DNA of 64,000 nucleotides from Pseudomonas sp. 30_B (GCF_017491605.1 NZ_JAFGYY010000014.1:115871-179870), one strand, 5' to 3'. Positions 1-8,188 are shown, counted from the stretch's first letter. Notes: a model not told the origin generated them from the letters alone. Made by a program: numbers and translations.

Positions 1-492
1 CTGAACCGAGGACTCCAGCCAGGCGCCCGCGTCGGACCCGCGCACGTTGACCTTCACCAGGGCCGGCAGGCCCGCCAGGAGCAGCCGCGCCAGGCGGGCG
101 TCGCAGGCCAGGTAGCCGCACACCAGGCGGGTCGTCGCGCCGCCGCCACCGTAGGCCAGTTGCCGGGGACGCCGTGCGAGCACCGCTTCCAACTGCGCGC
201 CTGTGGCGGGTGGCACGCCGGGCTGCGAGGTCATGCGGTGCGCATGCCCCTGGGGGAACAGCACCGCATCGCCCGCCACCAGTCTCACCGGTTCGGCCTT
301 GCCCATCTCGACAAAGCATTCGCCTTCGGTGATCAGGTGGAAAATCACCAACTGCTCGGCGCCGGGCTCCAGCAGCTCGATCACCGAATCGGCGCGCGGT
401 GATTGGTAGCACCAGGGCGCGGTGAAGCGGGCATTGATGAAGATGGCGCCGATCAGGCGTACCACCCGCAGGGTTTCCGACAGCGCGTCCAT
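1..492 (-). CDS. AraC-family regulator, N-terminal cupin part (partial)
   Basis: The gene runs off the left edge of the window, so only its first 164 residues are present. They look like the cupin-type sensor domain found at the N-terminus of AraC-family activators: a HxxTEGECFVE stretch near residue 53 and a GDAVLFPQGHAH stretch near residue 75, both typical of small-molecule-sensing cupins. The C-terminal double helix-turn-helix expected of the family would lie outside the window, so the DNA-binding role is inferred. Its ATG overlaps the stop of the upstream OsmC-like gene in a TGATG arrangement, which implies translational coupling. These two genes are therefore probably one transcript, and the regulator may control the OsmC-like gene or its divergent neighbours. 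Confidence 0.7.
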   Translation of the reverse strand, partial: MDALSETLRVVRLIGAIFINARFTAPWCYQSPRADSVIELLEPGAEQLVIFHLITEGECFVEMGKAEPVRLVAGDAVLFPQGHAHRMTSQPGVPPATGAQLEAVLARRPRQLAYGGGGATTRLVCGYLACDARLARLLLAGLPALVKVNVRGSDAGAWLESSVQ

Positions 493-1025
493 CAAGCGGC
501 TCCGCTGTCGATGTCCAGGCGTACTACCACCGCTTCCGTCATCGCGCCCAGCACGGGAGACACGCCCATGGCCTGTTCGACGAGATCGCGCACGGCCCGG
601 TCCTCGACGTTGGGCACGCGGATGCGCAGTCGCAAGTGGATTGCCAGTGGCCCGGGGGGCACTCGTTGGCCGTCTTCACGGCAGAGGCCGAGCAGGCCAT
701 GCAGGTCGGTTTCGCTGGTGACGTCCGCCTCCAGCCGCTCAGGTTGCATCCCGCGTTCGGCGGCGAGCATGGCGATACGTGTGACGGCGCAGGACGCCAG
801 GGCTGCCCGCAGCAGCCAGCCGGGGCTGACCTGCGCGCCATTGCCGCCCAGTTCCCGGGGCAGGTCGGTGTACACCATGTTGCCGTCCGGATGCAGCACG
901 CAGGTCCTGCCCCCGCCTTCCCAGAGGGCGGTGGCAGGGACGTCCCTGATCCGGGCGACAGCCGGGCGCTGGCGCACCAGACGTTCGAGACGCTGCTGGG
1001 CGTCAAGGAGGGTGTCCGAGCTCAT
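492..1025 (-). CDS. OsmC-family protein lacking the second redox cysteine
   Basis: This 177-residue protein has the OsmC/Ohr fold signature: an ALASCAVTRIAMLAAERG helix around residue 67 carrying the first conserved cysteine. OsmC and Ohr proteins reduce organic hydroperoxides with a cysteine pair, the second cysteine lying in a CPV motif near the C-terminus. Here that motif reads VSPVLGAM, with serine in place of cysteine, so a classical two-cysteine peroxidase cycle is doubtful and the protein may be a non-peroxidase member. The ATG at 1025 is chosen because a GAGGAG ribosome binding site lies about six bases upstream; an in-frame extension to 1295 has no such support. It overlaps the AraC-type regulator by one base at its stop. 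Confidence 0.75.
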   Translation of the reverse strand: MSSDTLLDAQQRLERLVRQRPAVARIRDVPATALWEGGGRTCVLHPDGNMVYTDLPRELGGNGAQVSPGWLLRAALASCAVTRIAMLAAERGMQPERLEADVTSETDLHGLLGLCREDGQRVPPGPLAIHLRLRIRVPNVEDRAVRDLVEQAMGVSPVLGAMTEAVVVRLDIDSGAA

Positions 1026-1206
1026 GGGGTGCTCCTCGGGGCCGGGGCTTCTCCGAAGTCTGGGCGTGAAAGCGAAGCCGTGACGGGCCGCCGGACGATC
1101 GGGCAGGGAAGGCCGACGCTGGAGCAGGACGGCAACCGGACCCCGGCGCAGTATGAAGGTGCGGGAGGTTGTGGTCCCCGACGTTTCCCACCCACCGGAG
1201 AATGTC

Positions 1207-1479
1207 ATGCCCAAGTTCGTTATCGAGCGCGAAATTCCTGGCGCCGGCGCCCTGTCCGAGCGCGATTTCAAAGCCATCGCGCAGAAGTCCTGCAAAGTCC
1301 TGAACCAGCTCGGCCCACAGATCCAGTGGCTGCACAGCTACGTGGTCGACGACCGCATCTACTGCGTGTACATCGCGCCCGACGAGGCCACCGTGCGTGA
1401 GCATGCGAGCCTGGGCGGATTCCCGGCCAACCGGATATCGCAGGTCGTCAACATCATCGACCCGACCACCGCCGAATGA
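1207..1479 (+). CDS. DUF4242 family protein
   Basis: A 90-residue protein starting MPKFVIEREIPGAG. The whole length matches the DUF4242 family (small ferredoxin-like alpha/beta proteins; some relatives bind nickel). It contains a WLHSYVVDDRIYCVYIAP strand pair near residues 40-58 and an HASLGGFPANRI stretch near residue 67, both typical of the family. The biochemical role is unknown. The ATG at 1207 has GGAG six bases upstream. The gene is divergent from the OsmC-like gene across about 180 bases. A possible ATG of the following methyltransferase overlaps its stop codon, so the two are almost certainly co-transcribed. Confidence 0.75.
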   Translation: MPKFVIEREIPGAGALSERDFKAIAQKSCKVLNQLGPQIQWLHSYVVDDRIYCVYIAPDEATVREHASLGGFPANRISQVVNIIDPTTAE

Positions 1480-1508
1480 GCGCGCCTGCACTGCCTGGAG
1501 ATGCACAG

Positions 1509-2321
1509 ATGAGCACCGCCGTAGACCTCAATGCCCTGAAACAACGCCAGATGGCCACCTGGGCCAGCGGCGACTACGCCGTGATCGGTACCACCTTGCA
1601 GATCGTCGGCGAGCGCCTGACCGAAGCCTGCGACCTGCTCTGCGACGAGCGGGTGCTGGATGTCGCCGCCGGCAACGGCAATGCGACCCTGGCGGCGGCC
1701 CGGCGCGGTTGCCGGGTCATGTCCACCGACTATGTGCCGCGTCTGCTGGAACTGGGCGCCGAGCGTGCCCGCGCCGAGCACCTGGACGTGGAGTTCCGCG
1801 AGGCCGATGCGGAAGCCTTGCCCTTCGAGGCGGGCAGCTTCGATGCCGTCGTCTCGACCTTCGGCGTGATGTTCACCCCGGACCAGCCGAAGGCGGCTGC
1901 CGAGCTGGCGCGGGTCTGCCGCTCCGGCGGGCGCATCGGCCTGGCCAACTGGACCCCGGAAGGCTTCATCGGCCAGTTGTTCAAGGTACTTTCGGGCTAC
2001 GTGCCGCCGGCCGCCGGTGTGCGTCCGCCGTCGGCCTGGGGGCGGGAGGAGCATCTGCGCGAGCTGTTCGGTGATTCGATCAGTGAGCTGCGTGCCTCGC
2101 GGCAGATCTTCAACTTCCGCTATCGCTCGGCGGCGCATTTCATCGAGGTCTTCCGCGATTGGTATGGCCCGCTGCACAAGGCCTTTGCCAGCCTGCCGGA
2201 TGCCGAGGCGAAAGGGTTGGAGCGCGACCTGACCCAGTTGCTGGAGGCGAGCAACCGTGCCGGTCCGTCGTCGCTGGTGGTGCCCAGCGAGTATCTGGAG
2301 GTGGTGCTGGTGCGCCGCTGA
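1509..2321 (+). CDS. Class I SAM-dependent methyltransferase
   Basis: A 270-residue protein of the UbiE/Methyltransf_11 type. SAM-binding motif I reads VLDVAAGNGN near residue 51, an acidic residue ends strand 2 (VMSTDYV), the DAEALPF motif follows near residue 99, and the post-I region SFDAVVSTFGVMF completes the fold. The substrate cannot be deduced. The ATG at 1509 is preferred because GGAG lies about eight bases upstream; an in-frame ATG at 1476 would overlap the stop of the DUF4242 gene (ATGA) and is a reasonable alternative. It probably forms a two-gene operon with the DUF4242 gene. No close functional assignment is possible beyond methyl transfer. Confidence 0.8.
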   Translation: MSTAVDLNALKQRQMATWASGDYAVIGTTLQIVGERLTEACDLLCDERVLDVAAGNGNATLAAARRGCRVMSTDYVPRLLELGAERARAEHLDVEFREADAEALPFEAGSFDAVVSTFGVMFTPDQPKAAAELARVCRSGGRIGLANWTPEGFIGQLFKVLSGYVPPAAGVRPPSAWGREEHLRELFGDSISELRASRQIFNFRYRSAAHFIEVFRDWYGPLHKAFASLPDAEAKGLERDLTQLLEASNRAGPSSLVVPSEYLEVVLVRR

Positions 2322-2330
2322 AACAAAAAA

Positions 2331-2363
2331 CGGCGCCCACCCGGGGGTAATGGGTGGGCGCCG
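2331..2363 (-). terminator. Intrinsic terminator for the minus-strand SDR/monooxygenase operon
   Basis: Twelve-base arms CGGCGCCCACCC and GGGTGGGCGCCG pair around a short loop. Read on the minus strand the hairpin is followed by a run of T (2321-2330 is A-rich on the plus strand), so it terminates transcripts arriving from the right. On the plus strand there is no T tract, although it may still help end the methyltransferase mRNA. Confidence 0.7.
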
Positions 2364-2389
2364 GCCCGAGAGGGGAAAAGGGACTCTTC

Positions 2390-2586
2390 GAACCTGTTTA
2401 CGATCTGCTGCGCGTCGGCATAACTGCGTTAAAAACAGGCTCGGACTGCTCATTTACAGCTCGTAAACTCCGCGTCCTCGCCTGTTTGATTCGCTGGCGC
2501 TCACCCTTCGGGCCAGCCTTCGGCTGTTACTCCCGTTGGTCGTTGCACCTTGTTCTGCTCTAGCTCGCGAGATCGTCAACAGGTTC
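2390..2586. repeat. Structured dispersed element, copy A
   Basis: About 197 bases bounded by inverted ends GAACCTGTT and AACAGGTTC. It starts directly after the TAA stop of the minus-strand dehydrogenase gene. Inside, AAACAGGC (from about 2431) pairs with GCCTGTTT, enclosing GGAC/GTCC and TTTAC/GTAAA pairs. Related copies lie at 41378-41557 and 46770-46910 with compensatory changes in these arms. No coding function is seen. Confidence 0.75.
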
Positions 2587-3477
2587 TTACTTGGCCTCGT
2601 ACCCTTCAGCGCCGTGCTTGCGCTTGGGCTTGGGAGCGAAGCGCTTGGCCAGTTTCATGCTGCCGGTGACCACCTTCTGGTACCAGACCGGCAGCAAACG
2701 CAGCATCAGGTCGATGGCATGGGCGTCCGGGCCGATCAGGATGCGCCGCGAATCGCGCTCCACGCCGCGGATGATCACCTGCGCAGCCTTCTGCGGCGTG
2801 GTGCGCAGCAGCTGGTCGTTGAACTGGCTGCGCGCAGCTTCCGCGTTCTGCCCGGTGACCTTGATCATGCTGTCGTTCATCCGCGCGGTCTTGGCGATAT
2901 TGGTCTTGATCCCGCCGGGGTGCACGCAGCTGGCGGAGACGCCGACGCGCTCCATGTCCAGTTCCTGGCGCAGCGACTCGGTGAAGCCGCGCACGGCGAA
3001 CTTGGTGGCGTTGTAGGCGCTCATGCCCGGCTGGGAGAACAGGCCGAACACGCTGGAGACGTTGACGATGTGGCCGTCACCGGAGGCCTTCAGGTGCGGC
3101 AGGAAGGCCTTGGTGCCGTAGACCACGCCCCAGAAGTTGATGTTGGTGATCCACTCGTACTCCTCGTAGTCGCTGGCTTCCACGGTGCCGGCATGGGCGA
3201 CGCCGGCGTTGTTGAACATCAGGTTGACCTTGCCGTGCTCGCGGGCGGCCTTGTCGGCCCAGGCGTGCACCTGCTCGCGGTCAGCGACGTTCACCGTGTC
3301 GATGGACACGCGCACGCCGCTGGACGTGAGCAACTGGCGGGTTTCTTCCAGGCCGGTGGCATTCACGTCCGCCAGGGCCAGGTGGCAGCCACGGGAGGCC
3401 AGTTCCACGGCCAGGGCGCGACCGATGCCGGAGCCCGCGCCGGTGATGGCGGCGACTTTGTTCTCGAAGTTCTTCAT
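2587..3477 (-). CDS. Short-chain dehydrogenase/reductase
   Basis: A 296-residue classical SDR. The dinucleotide motif TGAGSGIG lies at residues 11-18, NNAG at 89-92, the catalytic serine at 141-142 (NVSS), and YNATK supplies Tyr155 and Lys159, so the active site is complete. The family oxidises or reduces alcohols and ketones with NAD(P). Its ATG overlaps the stop of the upstream monooxygenase by four bases (ATGA), so the two act together: an SDR commonly produces the ketone that a Baeyer-Villiger enzyme oxidises. The C-terminus ends in a basic tail (KPKRKHG). The substrate is unknown; a longer steroid-like or aliphatic alcohol is possible but not shown. Confidence 0.85.
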   Translation of the reverse strand: MKNFENKVAAITGAGSGIGRALAVELASRGCHLALADVNATGLEETRQLLTSSGVRVSIDTVNVADREQVHAWADKAAREHGKVNLMFNNAGVAHAGTVEASDYEEYEWITNINFWGVVYGTKAFLPHLKASGDGHIVNVSSVFGLFSQPGMSAYNATKFAVRGFTESLRQELDMERVGVSASCVHPGGIKTNIAKTARMNDSMIKVTGQNAEAARSQFNDQLLRTTPQKAAQVIIRGVERDSRRILIGPDAHAIDLMLRLLPVWYQKVVTGSMKLAKRFAPKPKRKHGAEGYEAK

Positions 3478-5015
3478 GCCGGCACCTCCTCGGCGTGGCG
3501 TTGCGGTTGGACGACGGGGCTGCTCAGGGGCTTGGCTTTCAGATGGTAGGCGGACGGGTCGAACTGCCGGGTCAGGGCGCGGAAGCGCCAGGTGAAGCCC
3601 GGCCACAGGGTGCAGTTGCGTCCGCTCACCGGGTGCAGGTACCAGCTCTTGCAGCCGCCGGTGTTCCACACGCTGTGGTTCAGGCCGCGCTGCAGCTTCT
3701 CGTTCCAGCGCTCCTGCACGTCTTCCTTCACTTCGACGCTCTGCAGTTCGCGGCGATCCATCAGCTTGATGGCGCCCAGCACATAGGCGATCTGCGATTC
3801 GATCATGTAGACCATGGAGTTGTGGCCCAGGCCGGTGTTCGGGCCCATGAGGAAGAACAGGTTGGGGAAGCCGCGGGTCATGGTGCCCTTGTAGGCTTCC
3901 GGGCCGTTCTTCCAGGTGTCGAGCAGGTCCACGCCGTTCTTGCCGAACACCACGCCGCGCGGGATCGGGTCATTGGCGGTGAAGCCGGTGCCGAAGATGA
4001 TGGCGTCCACGGGGCGCTCGCGACCGTCGCTGGTGACGATGCTGCCGGCCTTGATCTCGCGGATGCCGTCGGTGATCACCGAGGAATTGGACGCTGCCAG
4101 TGCCGGGTAATAGTTGTGCGACATCAGCACGCGCTTGCAGCCGATGGTGTAGTCCGGGGTCAGCTTGCGGCGCAGGTCCGGGTCCTTGATCTGCTGGCGG
4201 ATGAAGCGTTCGGCCAGCTTGCCTACCAGCTTCATCGCCCAGGGCGCGAAGGTGAAGCCCAGCACGCGGCCTTCGAGCAGGCTGTAGAGCGCGCCGCGCC
4301 AGAGTTTCTGCACCGCCGGGAAGTGGCGGAAGCGCGCGCGTTCCTTCTCGCTGATGGCGCGGTCCGGCTTGGGCAGGATCCACGGCGCGGTGCGCTGGTA
4401 GAGGTCGAGCTTGGCCACCAGCGGCTGGATTTCCGGGACGAACTGGATGGCCGAGGCGCCAGTACCGATTACTGCGACGCGCTTGCCCTTGAGGTCATAG
4501 TCGTGGTCCCACTGCTGGGAGTGGAAGGCCTTGCCCTGGAAGTTCTCCAGGCCCTTGAGCGCCGGGATCGACGGGATCGACAGGGCGCCCATACCGGAGA
4601 CCACGGCCTTGGCGGTGTAGTGGTTGCCGGCGGCGTCGAACAGGTGCCAGAGCTGCTGACTGTCGTTCCACTCGAAACGCGCCATCTCGGTGTTGAGCAG
4701 CGTCTTGTCTTCCAGGCGGTACTTCTTCCAGCAGTTTTCCAGATACGCGCGGATTTCCGGCTGGCGGGCGAACATGCGCGTCCAGTCCGGGTTCGGCTCG
4801 AAGGAGAAGGAGTAGACGTGGGATTGCACGTCGCAGGCGCAGCCCGGGTAATTGTTGACCCGCCAGGTGCCGCCGACGCCGGCGTCCTTTTCGAACAGCA
4901 GGAAGTCGTTCTCGCCTTCCTGCTTCAGGCGGATCGCCATGCCCAGCCCGGAAAACCCGGTGCCGATGATGGCGACCTTGCAGTGTCTCGGGGCAGTCTT
5001 TGGTTGGGTACCCAT
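3474..5015 (-). CDS. Flavin monooxygenase, Baeyer-Villiger type
   Basis: A 513-residue class B flavoprotein monooxygenase. FAD-binding GTGFSGLG lies at residues 18-25, a second Rossmann motif GTGASAIQ (NADPH) follows the family fingerprint, which reads FQGKAFHSQQWD and fits FxGxxxHxxxW(P/D). These enzymes insert oxygen next to a ketone to give an ester or lactone. The ATG at 5015 has AGGAG eight bases upstream; a TTG at 5021 sits too close to that site. It is the first gene of a two-gene operon with the SDR and is divergent from a TetR-family gene, with a symmetric operator between them. Regulation by that repressor is the obvious inference. Confidence 0.88.
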   Translation of the reverse strand: MGTQPKTAPRHCKVAIIGTGFSGLGMAIRLKQEGENDFLLFEKDAGVGGTWRVNNYPGCACDVQSHVYSFSFEPNPDWTRMFARQPEIRAYLENCWKKYRLEDKTLLNTEMARFEWNDSQQLWHLFDAAGNHYTAKAVVSGMGALSIPSIPALKGLENFQGKAFHSQQWDHDYDLKGKRVAVIGTGASAIQFVPEIQPLVAKLDLYQRTAPWILPKPDRAISEKERARFRHFPAVQKLWRGALYSLLEGRVLGFTFAPWAMKLVGKLAERFIRQQIKDPDLRRKLTPDYTIGCKRVLMSHNYYPALAASNSSVITDGIREIKAGSIVTSDGRERPVDAIIFGTGFTANDPIPRGVVFGKNGVDLLDTWKNGPEAYKGTMTRGFPNLFFLMGPNTGLGHNSMVYMIESQIAYVLGAIKLMDRRELQSVEVKEDVQERWNEKLQRGLNHSVWNTGGCKSWYLHPVSGRNCTLWPGFTWRFRALTRQFDPSAYHLKAKPLSSPVVQPQRHAEEVPA

Positions 5016-5045
5016 TGCCAAGCTCCTGTTATGATTATTGCTGGC

Positions 5046-5088
5046 GTATACAACTGTCTACGTGGTGTGAATGTAGACACCTGTATAC
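5046..5088. promoter_or_regulatory. Double palindromic operator between monooxygenase and TetR-type gene
   Basis: Two 16-base sites, GTATACAACTGTCTAC at 5046-5061 and GTAGACACCTGTATAC at 5073-5088, share the pattern GTAKACANNTGTMTAC. Together they form a large palindrome exactly centred on 5067. Centre-to-centre spacing is 27 bases. This is the likely binding region of the divergent TetR-family regulator and lies 30-70 bases upstream of the monooxygenase ATG. Confidence 0.75.
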
Positions 5089-5130
5089 TTTGCGAACAAC
5101 CAACCTTCGGTGGGGCCGGGCGCCAGACTC

Positions 5131-5826
5131 ATGGAAATCGGACAGGAAGAACGCCCGGCGGAAGCCGCGGGCAAACGGGCGCTGATCGATGCGGCGCTGC
5201 GCCTGGCATCGAGCCGACGCAGCCTGAGCAGCCTGGGGCTGCGGGAGCTGGCGCGGGAAGCGGGGCTGAACCCGAACACCTTCTACCGGCACTTCGACGA
5301 TGTGGACGACCTGGGCCTGGCGATCATCCGCGACATCTCCAGCCAGTTGCGTCAGCCGCTGCGTGACCTGCGCCGGGAAGCCGCCGAGCGCGCGCAGCCG
5401 GGGCAGGGCGCCGCCAGCGTGCCGTTCGGCCTGGACCTGGAGCGCGGCCTGCGGGTGACGCGGGAAACCGTGCGGCTGTTCTTCGACTTCGTCGAGAGTC
5501 ACCCGGAGGCCTTCGTCATCGGGGTGCGTGAACTGCACGGCCCTTCGCCGGTGCTGCGCGCGGCGCTGGCGCGGGTGATGGACGAGTTCGGCGAGGACAT
5601 GGCCGAGGACATCCGCCAGTTCCATCTGCTGCCGGATGTCGACGAGGGCGAGTTGAAGCAGTTGTCGCGGTCGATCAGCCGGCAGTTGTTCCAGCAATCG
5701 CTGGACTACCTGGAACGGCCGCCTGAGCAGCGCGGGGAAGTCTGTGCCCTGGCCGGGCGACAGATCCTGTTGCTCTTTACCGGTGTCGCGGTGCTGCAGA
5801 CCTTCGGGATGCTGGCTAGGCTCTGA
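5131..5826 (+). CDS. TetR-family regulator, FabR-like
   Basis: A 231-residue regulator. The N-terminal helix-turn-helix reads LGLRELAREAGLNPNTFYRHF (residues about 37-57), followed by DDVDDLGLAI; this resembles FabR, the unsaturated-fatty-acid repressor of enteric bacteria, more than the average TetR protein. The C-terminal part is helical and presumably binds a ligand, perhaps an acyl or ketone compound related to the monooxygenase pathway (inference). The ATG at 5131 is preferred; an in-frame GTG at 5110 is possible and neither has a strong ribosome binding site. The double operator at 5046-5088 lies directly upstream, suggesting that it represses both itself and the divergent operon. Confidence 0.8.
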   Translation: MEIGQEERPAEAAGKRALIDAALRLASSRRSLSSLGLRELAREAGLNPNTFYRHFDDVDDLGLAIIRDISSQLRQPLRDLRREAAERAQPGQGAASVPFGLDLERGLRVTRETVRLFFDFVESHPEAFVIGVRELHGPSPVLRAALARVMDEFGEDMAEDIRQFHLLPDVDEGELKQLSRSISRQLFQQSLDYLERPPEQRGEVCALAGRQILLLFTGVAVLQTFGMLARL

Positions 5827-5854
5827 GTCTCTTTTGCCGTATCGGGAGATCGCC

Positions 5855-6250
5855 ATGTTGCCCTTGCCCCTGTTGGGCGGCTGCGCCTGCGGCGCAGTGC
5901 GCTACCGGGTGGATGCCGAGCCTACGGAGACCGGTTATTGCCACTGTCGCATCTGCCAGAAATCCAACGCTGCGCCGGCGGTGCCCTGGGCGGTGATTCC
6001 GCTGTCGGGGTTCCAGTATCTGTCCGGCGAGCTAGGAATGTGGCGCTCGAGCGAGGAGGGCGAGCGGCGCTTCTGCGTGAAGTGCGGTACGCCGATGGAG
6101 TTTCGCGTGCGCGACGGCGATACGGTGGGGATCAATTACGTGACGCTGGATGACCCGGGGCTGATCGAGCCGCAGTGCCATGTGTGGTGTTCGTCGCGGC
6201 TGACCTGGTTCGACACGAAAGACGATCTGCCGCGTCGCGCTGAGGGCTAG
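5855..6250 (+). CDS. GFA-family (CENP-V/glutathione-dependent formaldehyde-activating) protein
   Basis: A 131-residue zinc-binding beta-fold protein. The cysteines occur in the family pattern: GGCACGAVRY near residue 8, CHCRICQK near residue 29 and CVKCG near residue 74, together able to hold two zinc ions. Some members were proposed to speed S-hydroxymethylglutathione formation, but that activity is contested and the role of most is unknown. GGGAG seven bases upstream supports the start. It follows the TetR-type gene by 28 bases in the same direction and may share its transcript. Confidence 0.8.
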   Translation: MLPLPLLGGCACGAVRYRVDAEPTETGYCHCRICQKSNAAPAVPWAVIPLSGFQYLSGELGMWRSSEEGERRFCVKCGTPMEFRVRDGDTVGINYVTLDDPGLIEPQCHVWCSSRLTWFDTKDDLPRRAEG

Positions 6251-6258
6251 CCGGCATT

Positions 6259-6331
6259 CGTAGGAGCGGACTCTGTCCGCGATAGGTTCGCATCGCGCCG
6301 GACGACATCGCGGACGGAGTCCGCTCCTACG
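6259..6331. repeat. REP pair (inverted)
   Basis: Inverted ends CGTAGGAGCGGA and TCCGCTCCTACG enclose two head-to-head copies of the Pseudomonas REP motif (GGAGCGGACTCTGTCCGCG and its partner). It lies between the GFA gene and its terminator. No gene is seen here. Confidence 0.8.
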
Positions 6332-6364
6332 CAGAGATAGCCTTGGGTGCATCGGGCTGAATGT

Positions 6365-6391
6365 AAAACGCCAGGCATTGCCTGGCGTTTT
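6365..6391. terminator. Bidirectional intrinsic terminator
   Basis: The hairpin AAAACGCCAGGCA TTGCCTGGCGTTTT has A and T tracts on its two sides. It can terminate both the plus-strand GFA gene and the minus-strand PF10118 gene, which converge here. Confidence 0.85.
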
Positions 6392-6408
6392 CATTTGCAC
6401 ACTAGGGA

Positions 6409-7239
6409 TCAGCCCGCGAAGTCCAGCTGGTTCTTCCAGCGGGTTTCCAGCGCCTTGGTGTCATGGTCGAAGGGGTGGAATCCGGGGCGGAAGTAGTCCA
6501 GCCACGGGCGGATCAGGTTGACGAAGTAGCCGCGGCGTGGGTGCAGCAGCACGCCCAGGCCATGTTTCCAGCTGCGCCAGTTGAACAGCTGGCCGTCGCG
6601 GCGCAGCAGGTTGATCTGGAAGCCGGCGATGACGCTGAGGAAGATCACGGTGGTCAGCAGCATCACCGCGGTGCGGGTGAAGTAGCCGCCGTAGACCTGC
6701 TGATAGACGTCGTAGGCTACCGCCTTGTGCTCGTTCTCCTCGACGGCGTGCCACATCCACAGCTTGTACATCTTGTCCGACTTCATCTGGCTGCTCAGGT
6801 CTTCGCGCTTGAGCAACTGCTCGGCCATGGTCGCGGTGAAGTGTTCCAGGGCGCAGGTGATCGCCAGCTGGTGCTTCCTGGTGGTGACCTTGCTGATGCT
6901 CTCCAGCAGCACCTTGATGCGCAGCTCCAGGGTTTCCAGGTCGATCCCGTGTTCGTCGGCGTACTCGTTGTAGGCTGCGTGTTCCTTGGAGTGCATGGCC
7001 TCCTGGCCGATGAAGGCGCTGACGTCCTTCTGCAGCTGCGGGTCCTGGATGCGCTCGCGCACGGCGCGCACGCTGTCGACGAAGAACTTCTCGCCGTAGG
7101 GGAACAGCGAAGACAGGTTATTCATGAAGTGGGTCATGAAAGGTTGCCTGTCCCACCAGTACTTCGGCGTTTCGCTGAAGCTGAAGTCCATGCGGCGGAC
7201 CGGGAAATTGGCGCGGATCGGCGTGGTGCTGGCGTTCAT
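6409..7239 (-). CDS. PF10118-type predicted metal-dependent hydrolase
   Basis: A 276-residue protein of the PF10118 family, annotated as predicted metal-dependent hydrolases with a ferritin-like helical core. Candidate metal ligands are the QEAMHSKEH stretch near residue 80 and the EENEHKAVAYD stretch near residue 168 (ExxH pairs, as in diiron proteins). A hydrophobic segment near residues 190-208 may touch the membrane. The substrate is unknown. The ATG at 7239 has AGGAG six bases upstream; an in-frame extension to 7311 lacks support. It is a single gene between converging and tandem neighbours and ends at the shared terminator at 6365-6391. Confidence 0.75.
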   Translation of the reverse strand: MNASTTPIRANFPVRRMDFSFSETPKYWWDRQPFMTHFMNNLSSLFPYGEKFFVDSVRAVRERIQDPQLQKDVSAFIGQEAMHSKEHAAYNEYADEHGIDLETLELRIKVLLESISKVTTRKHQLAITCALEHFTATMAEQLLKREDLSSQMKSDKMYKLWMWHAVEENEHKAVAYDVYQQVYGGYFTRTAVMLLTTVIFLSVIAGFQINLLRRDGQLFNWRSWKHGLGVLLHPRRGYFVNLIRPWLDYFRPGFHPFDHDTKALETRWKNQLDFAG

Positions 7240-7480
7240 GACTAACTCCTTGTTGTTGTGCGGGCTTGGGATGCTGGAGCGCGCGCTTGGCAGGTGCCGC
7301 GACTCGGGCAAGCCCTGTCGTTAGTTCGCTATGCCACCTCGGAATGTGTCATTAGCTGATGTCATGTTCGGAGTCTTGTCTGACAATCGCCAGGTCATAT
7401 GCGGCCATGGCTGGGTCGAATCAGGCCAAACCGGCCATGACCAGCCATTGGATGGGGCGTCTATTGAGGAGACGGAAACG

Positions 7481-7505
7481 AAAACGGGCGCCTGGGCGCC
7501 CGTTT
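7481..7505 (-). terminator. Terminator of apt
   Basis: AAACGGGCGCC pairs with GGCGCCCGTTT just beyond the apt stop. On the minus strand the stem is followed by TTTTCGTTTCC. Confidence 0.75.
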
Positions 7506-7523
7506 GTTACCGACAGCGGTCTG

Positions 7524-8072
7524 TTACTGCTCGTCGAGGGCGAAGGCAGTCAGGCTGTAGGTGGGGATCTGCGCGTCGTTGAGCTTGGCCGAACCGCCCA
7601 GCTCCGGCAGATCGATGATCGCGGCGGCTTCGAACACGCTGGCGCCCATGCGGCGCACCAGTTGTGCGGCGGCCAGCAGGGTGCCGCCGGTGGCGATCAG
7701 GTCATCGAAGATCAGCACACTGTCACCTTCGCACAGGCTGTCGGCGTGAACTTCCAGCAGGGCTTCGCCGTACTCGGTCTCGTAGGCCTGGGAGAGCACG
7801 TCGGCCGGCAGCTTGCCGCGCTTGCGGAACAGCACCAGGGGCTTGTTCAGTTCGTAGGCGATGATCGAACCGATCAGGAAGCCGCGCGCGTCCATGGCGC
7901 CGATGTGGGTGAACTCGGCCTCGACATAGCGCTGGATGAAACTGTCGGCGACGAAGCGCAGGGCTCGCGGCGACTGGAACAGCGGGGTGATGTCGCGGAA
8001 CATGACGCCAGGCTTGGGAAAGTCGGGAACGGCACGGATCACGGACTTCAGGTCGAGTTGGTTGAGGATCAT
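7524..8072 (-). CDS. apt: Adenine phosphoribosyltransferase
   Basis: Apt makes AMP from adenine and PRPP in purine salvage in the cytoplasm. The 182-residue protein has PDFPKPGVMFRDITPLF at residues 17-33, the FDDLIATGGTL PRPP-binding loop near residue 121 and the DARGFL motif near residue 60, all diagnostic of type I Apt. The ATG at 8072 gives the normal length; an in-frame extension to 8111 is not supported. The gene is the left neighbour of anr, as in P. aeruginosa. Confidence 0.95.
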   Translation of the reverse strand: MILNQLDLKSVIRAVPDFPKPGVMFRDITPLFQSPRALRFVADSFIQRYVEAEFTHIGAMDARGFLIGSIIAYELNKPLVLFRKRGKLPADVLSQAYETEYGEALLEVHADSLCEGDSVLIFDDLIATGGTLLAAAQLVRRMGASVFEAAAIIDLPELGGSAKLNDAQIPTYSLTAFALDEQ

Positions 8073-8116
8073 GCTGGATGTGCACCTGATGCGGGTTTTT
8101 GCAGAGGCCAAAGTAT

Positions 8117-8144
8117 AACGGGCCCGCCAGTCGGCGAGCCCGTT
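8117..8144 (-). terminator. Probable terminator hairpin of anr
   Basis: AACGGGC...GCC pairs with GGC...GCCCGTT downstream of the anr stop. The T tract on the minus strand is imperfect (GTTATACTTTGG), so the call is tentative. The same bases lie just upstream of apt. Confidence 0.5.
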
Positions 8145-8188
8145 TTCGATGACCGGAAAGTCAACTATTCAGTCAGCTTTCAAGCGGT

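Noticed and set aside
3495..5366. Long plus-strand frame opposite the monooxygenase, running into the TetR gene region
   Set aside because: Antisense to a well-supported flavoprotein, and it would obliterate the operator region; no family recognised.
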